Shown here piece by piece: positions 33,308 through 37,849 of a stretch of DNA of 37,849 bases. Origin of the DNA: UBA1738 sp045591565 (GTDB taxonomy: Bacteria > Bacillota > Clostridia > UBA1381); contig JAZNTB010000035.1 of NCBI GenBank assembly GCA_045591565.1, positions 1 through 37,849 on the forward strand, given 5' to 3'. The notes below the pieces were generated by a model, which made no database searches, was not told where the DNA came from, and was given only the letters and a program-made list of their open reading frames with translations. The translations under genes were made by a program, and so were the position numbers. Numbering within the stretch: position 1 is the stretch's first letter; each line of letters opens with the position of its first letter.

Positions 33308-33336
33308 ATTATACTGCGCGCATCAGGCATTGTCAA
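33308..33336 (-). promoter_or_regulatory. Consensus promoter at the end of the sigma factor gene
   Basis: The minus strand reads TTGACA (33331-33336), 17 bases, then TATAAT (33308-33313), a perfect consensus. The -35 box lies within the last codons of the sigma factor gene. It reads into the SGNH remnant and then the TPP riboswitch-thiT unit; I see no better promoter nearer to thiT. Confidence 0.85.
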
Positions 33337-34045
33337 GGTCATTCAAATAGATATCCCTGAACTTTTCCACGACCTTTTTTTCCATACGCGAAACATACAT
33401 CTGCGAAACTCCCCACCGGTCTGCAAGGTACCTCTGTGTTTTGTCCTCGTAAAACCTTGCCCTGAAAAGCTCTGCCTCCCGCTCTGTCATTTTTGACATA
33501 CAGTATTGCATAAAATCATGATTTTCAATCAGCATAAATCCTTCATCATCAAATCCAAGCATATTGGAAAGACTTAGTCCTCCATCAGTGTATGCCTCAT
33601 CCTCTAAAGACTTGATAAATGCTGTATCGCCTACACGATATGCTTCCTCAACGGTTTCCCTTGGTATATCAAGAATATCGGAAAGCTCCTCCACAGATAG
33701 ATGCTCTGCCTGTTTTTTTATAGTTTCCGCCCTGCAAAACACCTCGTATATCTGGCGAGGTATCTTTATACATCGCGCTTTATCCCTCATAAACCTCCGT
33801 ATCTCACCGAGAATAGTCGGAGTGGCAAAAGTAGCAAACTGCACACCTCTGTCCGGGTCAAAACGTTCCACCGCAAGAACAACGCCCATGCATGCCACCT
33901 GATAAATATCCTCATACTCAACTCCGGAGTTCCGGAACCTGTATGCCAGGATTTTAGCCATATATGTATACCTAATTACAAGCTCATCTCTTATTTTTTT
34001 GTCCTGTGTTTCTCTGTATTTTTTAAACAGTTCATATTCAGACAC
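33323..34045 (-). CDS. SigB/SigF/SigG-type alternative RNA polymerase sigma factor
   Basis: This 240-residue group 3 sigma factor shows region 2 (GVEYEDIYQVACMGVVLAVE and RGVQFATFATPTILGEIRRF near residues 42-90, the core-binding and -10 recognition helices), region 3 (LSVEELSDILDIPRETVEEA near 117) and region 4 with the helix-turn-helix YLADRWGVSQMYVSRMEKKV near 205-228. The FATPTILGEIRRFMRDK and VSQMYVSR forms are closer to SigB than to the sporulation factors SigF or SigG, and no anti-sigma or SpoIIA partners are adjacent. The start is GTG at 34043-34045, following AGGGGTGA. It begins 4 bases after the stop of the membrane protein gene. Confidence 0.88.
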   Translation of the reverse strand: MSEYELFKKYRETQDKKIRDELVIRYTYMAKILAYRFRNSGVEYEDIYQVACMGVVLAVERFDPDRGVQFATFATPTILGEIRRFMRDKARCIKIPRQIYEVFCRAETIKKQAEHLSVEELSDILDIPRETVEEAYRVGDTAFIKSLEDEAYTDGGLSLSNMLGFDDEGFMLIENHDFMQYCMSKMTEREAELFRARFYEDKTQRYLADRWGVSQMYVSRMEKKVVEKFRDIYLNDLDNA

Positions 34046-34049
34046 AGAC

Positions 34050-34688
34050 TCACCCCTGATTTATCAAATACTGAGCAAAAGCCACTCCGTTTTTGTATCT
34101 TTCTCTTTCAAGCTCGCTCTTGCTTTCCTTTTCTCTTATTTTAACCACACCTACATACAGCTCTTCGCCCTTCGCATCTATTCCTATCTCCGAAAGTGCA
34201 TCACACTCCGCAATACTCACTGTGTATCCGTCATTTGCCTTATCTCCCGCCCATACCTCGGTTTTTTCAAGGAATTCATACTTAGCCATTTCCTCGGCAT
34301 ATTTTTTTGTCATAATAAACACATATGACTCGGTATAAGAAGGCTCTAGCACAAGCTTTGTATTATACGCCTGAAGCATCGTAAAATCACGGTTTTCGCC
34401 CATATAAAAATTGAGCACGAATACCTCATTCTTCCCATTTTCCGTAACATCCTGAACATTTTTCTGGGCAAGCTCTATTAAACGATTTTCCCTTTCGGTG
34501 TCCAAGCCATATTCACTCACATATGTTATATTCAAATCATATTCTGTGCGCGTTGCACATTGCACACAGCTTATAAGCACAATGATAGCCACAAACGCAC
34601 AAAAAGCGGTATGCCACTTATAATAATACCAAAAATACCCCCACCATTCCTTAGTAAACCTTTCAGGCTTTGTACCATATACTTCCAT
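34050..34688 (-). CDS. Membrane-anchored protein of unknown family
   Basis: I do not recognise this 212-residue protein. It begins with an aromatic-rich cytoplasmic stretch (KPERFTKEWWGYFWYYYKWH), then one membrane helix (about residues 29-46, TAFCAFVAIIVLISCVQC) and an extracytoplasmic domain of about 165 residues with a conserved-looking NLNITYVSEYGLDTE-like start and a charged C-terminus. There is no catalytic motif, and no cysteines beyond the helix except one. The ATG at 34688 follows AAGGAGAT. Its stop lies 4 bases before the SigB-like sigma factor, so the two are translated from one mRNA, and a role in sensing or holding the sigma factor is possible. That is inference only. Confidence 0.8.
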   Translation of the reverse strand: MEVYGTKPERFTKEWWGYFWYYYKWHTAFCAFVAIIVLISCVQCATRTEYDLNITYVSEYGLDTERENRLIELAQKNVQDVTENGKNEVFVLNFYMGENRDFTMLQAYNTKLVLEPSYTESYVFIMTKKYAEEMAKYEFLEKTEVWAGDKANDGYTVSIAECDALSEIGIDAKGEELYVGVVKIREKESKSELERERYKNGVAFAQYLINQG

Positions 34689-34743
34689 TATCTGCTCTCA
34701 TCTCCTTTAAGGTATGGCTTTTCTTAATTATTTTGTTGGCTAA

Positions 34744-35364
34744 TCACATTTTAAACCCGATATTTTCAAGATATTTTCTCAGCTTATCCGCAGATCCGTC
34801 AAATAAATATCCTTGTATTCCAACCGCTTTTGCTCCCTCAATGTTCTCCGCATTGTCATCAATAAACAGACATTCATCTGCTTTCAAATCAAAATTTTCA
34901 AGTAAGTGTTCAAAAATCTCTCTTCCCGGTTTTACTTTGCCCACAATTCCGGAAAATACAAGCCCGTCAAAGCAGTCCAGCAGTTCTTTTATCCATTCAA
35001 CTTCGGTATAGCTGTTTGCAAACCTAATGCTGATATTTGAAAGCAGATACAATTTCTTATCGGTCTTTTGTATATCATAAATCAACTGCTGCATCTTTTT
35101 AACAGGCGTTATATTCTTTATCCAGTTATCAAACACTCTGCATGCAATCTCTCCTAAATTTTCCGGAAGACGGCCGGATATCGCTTTCTTTACCTCATCC
35201 TCAGTAATGCTGTCGCTATCCAATCTATCCCAATAAGCACGGTCAAACACTACATCGCTTATCTGTTTTTTTATTTCTTCATCAGTAACAAAAGGCGCGG
35301 TCAATCTGTCCGGATAAAATTCCGCCAAAACATTACCGAAATCAAAAATATAATTCTTTATCAC
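34744..35364 (-). CDS. HAD-superfamily hydrolase (YihX/PGP type)
   Basis: This 206-residue phosphatase-like protein has HAD motif I IFDFGNVLAEF (here the second Asp is replaced, as DFGN, typical of YihX and many PGP relatives), motif II LYLLSNIS, motif III Lys in GKVKPGREIFEHLL and motif IV FIDDNAENIEGAKAVGI. The substrate is unknown. I chose the GTG at 35362-35364 because GAGGAG is 9 bases upstream; another in-frame GTG at 35388 lies before that site. It is the first gene of a unit with the membrane protein and sigma factor, and its promoter is at 35428-35456. Confidence 0.87.
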   Translation of the reverse strand: MIKNYIFDFGNVLAEFYPDRLTAPFVTDEEIKKQISDVVFDRAYWDRLDSDSITEDEVKKAISGRLPENLGEIACRVFDNWIKNITPVKKMQQLIYDIQKTDKKLYLLSNISIRFANSYTEVEWIKELLDCFDGLVFSGIVGKVKPGREIFEHLLENFDLKADECLFIDDNAENIEGAKAVGIQGYLFDGSADKLRKYLENIGFKM

Positions 35365-35427
35365 AACTATATTCTCCTCGAAAAACACATTATAAAAGTT
35401 ATATTATCATTTTTATTGTTAAGATTA

Positions 35428-35456
35428 ATTATATGCCATTTTTAAATATTAGTCAA
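35428..35456 (-). promoter_or_regulatory. Promoter of the HAD-membrane protein-sigma unit
   Basis: The minus strand reads TTGACT (35451-35456), 17 bases, then TATAAT (35428-35433). The leader is about 57 bases long. No SigB-type promoter (GTTTAA / GGGTAT) is visible. Confidence 0.8.
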
Positions 35457-35475
35457 GCAAAATCCGCCATTTACC

Positions 35476-35507
35476 AACAAAAAAGCACAGCCTTTTCGGC
35501 TGTGCAT
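35476..35507 (-). terminator. Terminator after the 58-residue protein gene
   Basis: GCACAGCC (35485-35492) and GGCTGTGC (35498-35505) form an 8-bp stem with a 5-base loop, followed on the minus strand by TTTTTTG. Confidence 0.92.
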
Positions 35508-35512
35508 CTTTT

Positions 35513-35689
35513 CTATCTTAACATATCCATTGCAGTATCAATAATATTCCCGATATTGCGGAACATTCCTTCTGTTTTTCTGCGCATTTTGTTTCTTTGC
35601 CTGTCCGATATCGGGTCTGCCAGCATCGTTGCACACGCTCCCAGCACAATCCCTGCAGCCATTCCCTTAATAAATCCGCTAGAACACAT
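35513..35689 (-). CDS. Small protein of 58 residues (YtxH-like)
   Basis: This short gene has everything expected of a real one: ATG at 35687-35689, GAGGAG about 10 bases upstream, a TAG stop and a strong terminator 6 bases later. The product begins MCSSGFIKGMAAGIVLGACA, a glycine-rich hydrophobic segment, followed by a basic stretch (SDRQRNKMRRKTEGMFRN) and a short amphipathic tail (NIIDTAMDMLR). This layout recalls small YtxH-type membrane-associated proteins, but the match is weak. A longer frame on the same strand (35518-35715) is out of frame and lacks a ribosome binding site. Confidence 0.75.
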   Translation of the reverse strand: MCSSGFIKGMAAGIVLGACATMLADPISDRQRNKMRRKTEGMFRNIGNIIDTAMDMLR

Positions 35690-35795
35690 ATGTTATCACT
35701 CCTCTCTTTCCTCAAAAATTAGTATACTCAAAAAGATATTTTTAAAACATCAATCTGCATAAAAAACACAAATAAATTTTGTAATCATTATTCTC

Positions 35796-35824
35796 TTGAC
35801 TCAAAACTCGTTATAGTATACAAT
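35796..35824 (+). promoter_or_regulatory. Promoter of the DUF1015 gene
   Basis: TTGACT (35796-35801), 17 bases, then TACAAT (35819-35824), 27 bases before the start codon at 35851, which has GAGGAGG. Confidence 0.85.
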
Positions 35825-35850
35825 ATTTTAATAAGTAGAGGAGGTTCAAT

Positions 35851-37161
35851 ATGGCAAAAATAAAAGCTTTTAAAGGTTACATTTACAATAATGACAAAAT
35901 TGATGACTTAGGAAAAGTAACTTCTCCTCCGTATGATGCAATTTCACCCGAGGTACAGCAGGAGTATTACGACATTCATGAATATAACGCAATCCGTCTT
36001 GCCAAGGGTAAAAGCTTCGACACCGATTCTGACCAAGACAATCCGTATACACGCGCAAGTGCATTTCTTACGGATTGGATTACAAAGGATATTCTAAAAA
36101 GAGATACATCCGAAGCAATATATTTATACGAACAAGAGGTTGAATTCAACCGCGCGACATACTCAAATAAAGGCTTCGTTTCACTCATTGCCCTTGACGG
36201 TCACGGAAACAGCGTTCTTCCTTGCGAGGAGGCAGCGGCAGAAAACAAAGAAAACAGATACAAGCTTCTTGCATCTACAAAAGCAAACTTTAATATGATT
36301 AGCTGCCTTTATATAGAAAGCGAAAAGGATTTATCACGCATGATGACAGAAATTGCAGATTCTCCTGCAGATATTTCCTTTACCACCCTTGACGGAACAA
36401 AAGAAAGACTATGGAGAATTTGTGACAAAGAGAAAATCGAATTTATCACAAACGCCTTAAAACCTCATACCGTCTATATTCTGGACGGGCAAAACCGTTA
36501 TGAGTCATCGCTTATGTATCAGGCGGAATGTAAAAAGAACAATCCTTCACACACAGGCTGCGAGCCTTATAACTATATTATGACATATCTGACCAATTCT
36601 TATGACGACAGTCTTGTTCACATACCATTCCACAGGCTTGTCCGGTTCAAAAAAAGCTTCAATGAATCATTTTTCGTTGCGGCATGTCAGGATAACTTCA
36701 AAATCGAAAAAATTATCATTGACTCTGATACTTCCGATTTTGTAGATACCATAAAAAAACAAATTGCAACAACACGGCTCGAAAATAAAATAGGTCTTTA
36801 CTGCGGCGGAGAATACTTCTACCGTCTTACACTAAAGGATAATGCCCCTTTGAAGAAATTACTTCCTGAAAAAAGCGACGCATATATTTCTCTTGATATT
36901 ACCGTTCTTAACAAGCTGATTTTGGAGGACATTTTAAATATCTGCGAAACCGATTTCTCAGAGCGCATCGAATATACCAAGAGCATTACAGAGGGAATCA
37001 GTCGCATCAAGGATGGCGAGTTCGGTTGCCTGTTCGCTATAAACCCTGTAAAAACCGAGCAAATTCGAGGCGTTGCCAAAGCCGGCGAGAAAATGCCTTC
37101 ACATTCAATATGCGTTTTCCCAAAGCCCGTGACCGGAATTATATTAAATATTATGGATTAA
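35851..37161 (+). CDS. DUF1015-family protein, divergent
   Basis: This 436-residue protein fits the DUF1015 family in length and landmarks: SPPYDAISPEVQQEYYDIH near residue 25, the segment NRYKLLASTKANFNM near 135, a DG..RYESSL motif near 212-220 and the C-terminal PSHSICVFPKPVTGIIL. The family is widespread in anaerobes; its biochemical function is not firmly established, though it has been linked to amino acid (serine) phosphorylation. The usual DGHHRYETAL motif here reads DGQNRYESSL, so two conserved histidines are replaced. The start ATG follows GAGGAGG with ideal spacing. It is a single-gene unit ending at the terminator at 37243-37272. Confidence 0.82.
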   Translation: MAKIKAFKGYIYNNDKIDDLGKVTSPPYDAISPEVQQEYYDIHEYNAIRLAKGKSFDTDSDQDNPYTRASAFLTDWITKDILKRDTSEAIYLYEQEVEFNRATYSNKGFVSLIALDGHGNSVLPCEEAAAENKENRYKLLASTKANFNMISCLYIESEKDLSRMMTEIADSPADISFTTLDGTKERLWRICDKEKIEFITNALKPHTVYILDGQNRYESSLMYQAECKKNNPSHTGCEPYNYIMTYLTNSYDDSLVHIPFHRLVRFKKSFNESFFVAACQDNFKIEKIIIDSDTSDFVDTIKKQIATTRLENKIGLYCGGEYFYRLTLKDNAPLKKLLPEKSDAYISLDITVLNKLILEDILNICETDFSERIEYTKSITEGISRIKDGEFGCLFAINPVKTEQIRGVAKAGEKMPSHSICVFPKPVTGIILNIMD

Positions 37162-37242
37162 ATCCCAATAAAAAGAAAAATATCGCTTTAGGGTGTTTCT
37201 CTAAGGGATGTTTAGTGAAATACTTGTAACGGTGCGGAAGTT

Positions 37243-37272
37243 GGGTGAACAGTTTAGGCTGTTCACCCTTTT
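37243..37272 (+). terminator. Terminator downstream of the DUF1015 gene
   Basis: GGGTGAACAG and CTGTTCACCC form a perfect 10-bp stem with a 6-base loop, followed by TTTTCCTTT on the plus strand. It is 80 bases after the DUF1015 stop and 9 bases before the recombinase stop codon. Confidence 0.85.
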
Positions 37273-37280
37273 CCTTTGCC

Positions 37281-37849
37281 TTAAATTTGACCTGCATTTC
37301 CTATGTGAGTGAAATATATATCGATTTGCTGTGTTGCGCTTTTCGATCGTTTTTCACTTCGTTCGTGTATAACTATTTTGGATACAAAGGTCAATAATAC
37401 TTCTGGTGTAAGTTCTTTGATGTGAATATACTTCTTAGCCAGTGCAATGAACTTGTCCGTGTTTGTGGTAGCAGATTTGAGTGCTTCGATTTCATCTTCC
37501 AACTCAGGTATCCGTAATTCTATATCCTTTTGCTCCGTTATGTAACTACCGGATAACATCTGAAATTGATCGTCTGTAATTCGATGGAACACATTATCTT
37601 CATACAGTCGTTTGAACAAAGATTCCAACTCATTCTTACGCTTTTTGAGTCTTCCAAGCTCTGCTGACTTTGCCGATAATTCTTTTCGGCTTTCGGCAGA
37701 GGTTTTTTGATTTATGAATTCTGCGAACTCTTTAGTCTTTGTTCTGGCATAGTATGTAATTCTTCTGATTTCTTCAAGGATAATTTCATCCAGAACAACC
37801 TCTCGTATTGAATGAGGAGTACATTGTTCTTCGCCTTTGTGTTTTCGAT
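37281..37849 (-). CDS. Large serine recombinase, C-terminal part (runs off the window)
   Basis: The minus strand is open from the window edge to the TGA/TAA-type stop at 37281, giving 188 residues without interruption. It begins inside the zinc-ribbon region (CTPHSIREVVLDEIILEEI), continues with a long coiled coil rich in Lys and Glu, then RLYEDNVFHRITDDQFQML and the DUF4368-type end (KFIALAKKYIHIKELTPEVL and KIVIHERSEKRS, ending in DIYFTHIGN). This matches the C-terminal half of TndX/TnpX-like recombinases that integrate and excise Tn4451-type and conjugative elements in Firmicutes. The catalytic N-terminal Ser domain lies outside the window. It marks the likely edge of an integrated element. 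Confidence 0.9.
   Translation of the reverse strand, partial: RKHKGEEQCTPHSIREVVLDEIILEEIRRITYYARTKTKEFAEFINQKTSAESRKELSAKSAELGRLKKRKNELESLFKRLYEDNVFHRITDDQFQMLSGSYITEQKDIELRIPELEDEIEALKSATTNTDKFIALAKKYIHIKELTPEVLLTFVSKIVIHERSEKRSKSATQQIDIYFTHIGNAGQI

Noticed and set aside
33323..34045. Sporulation sigma factor SigF or SigG.
   Set aside because: The FATPTILGEIRRFMRDK and VSQMYVSR motifs fit SigB better, and no spoIIA or spoIIG neighbours are present.
35518..35715. A 65-codon frame on the minus strand (MRKERSDN...) as a gene.
   Set aside because: No ribosome binding site; the neighbouring 58-codon frame has one and fits the terminator.
37162..37280. CRISPR or tandem repeat array near the right end.
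   Set aside because: Only one weak near-repeat and a terminator hairpin are seen; there is no regular spacing here or elsewhere in the window.

Overview
The window is chromosomal DNA of a low-to-moderate GC, Gram-positive, probably anaerobic member of the Clostridia (Bacillota). Several things point there: SpoVG, a SpoIIIE/FtsK translocase, the order rnfC-D-G-E-A-B for an Rnf ferredoxin:NAD+ oxidoreductase, CsaB together with an SLH-domain protein (S-layer style anchoring), ECF-type vitamin uptake proteins RibU and ThiT under FMN and TPP riboswitches, sigma-A promoters of textbook form (TTGACA-17-TATAAT) and strong AGGAGG ribosome binding sites. I cannot name a genus. Almost all of the window is ordinary, densely packed core genome; only the last ~600 bases, the tail of a large serine recombinase, look mobile.

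Layout. 1-5400 (mostly minus): start of a YgiQ-type radical SAM protein overlapping ftsK/spoIIIE, then a ferredoxin-domain aldo/keto reductase and the amino-acid exporter pair azlCD. 5400-8400: an MFS permease on plus, convergent with an NSS-family sodium symporter that sits just behind a tRNA-Thr(GGT). 8500-11200 (minus): yqeG-aroE-aroK and an endonuclease IV-like TIM barrel protein. 11300-14500: a thioesterase (plus), a pyridoxal/pyridoxamine kinase, ribU-comF under an FMN riboswitch, and spoVG. 14700-16070: murC on plus, divergent from spoVG. 16150-23820 (minus): a surface-polysaccharide operon reading GT4, csaB, a MurJ-family flippase, an O-antigen-ligase-like polymerase, a second GT4 and two DUF4330-like membrane proteins. 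23890-32160 (minus): rnfCDGEAB followed in one tight run by an SLH-glucosaminidase, an ABC-F ATPase and dtd. 32260-33340: TPP riboswitch and thiT, with the decayed C-terminus of an SGNH hydrolase forming the leader. 33320-35370 (minus): HAD phosphatase, a membrane-anchored protein of unknown family and a SigB-like sigma factor. 35510-37160: a 58-residue protein and a divergent DUF1015 protein. 37281-end: C-terminus of a large serine recombinase.

How the parts fit. Rnf builds a sodium or proton gradient from ferredoxin, which the NSS symporter could use. CsaB pyruvylates the secondary wall polymer to which SLH domains bind, and an SLH-bearing cell wall hydrolase lies in the neighbouring operon, so the polysaccharide operon and the Rnf-SLH operon may meet at the cell surface. 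RibU supplies flavin precursors needed by Rnf subunits D and G.

I found no obviously new defence or biosynthetic system. The most interesting leads are the SLH-hydrolase/ABC-F/Dtd tail on the Rnf operon, the CsaB-MurJ-ligase-DUF4330 surface operon, the unknown membrane protein next to a SigB-like sigma factor, the decayed SGNH gene trapped in the thiT leader, and two places where a terminator stem doubles as the -35 box of the next promoter.
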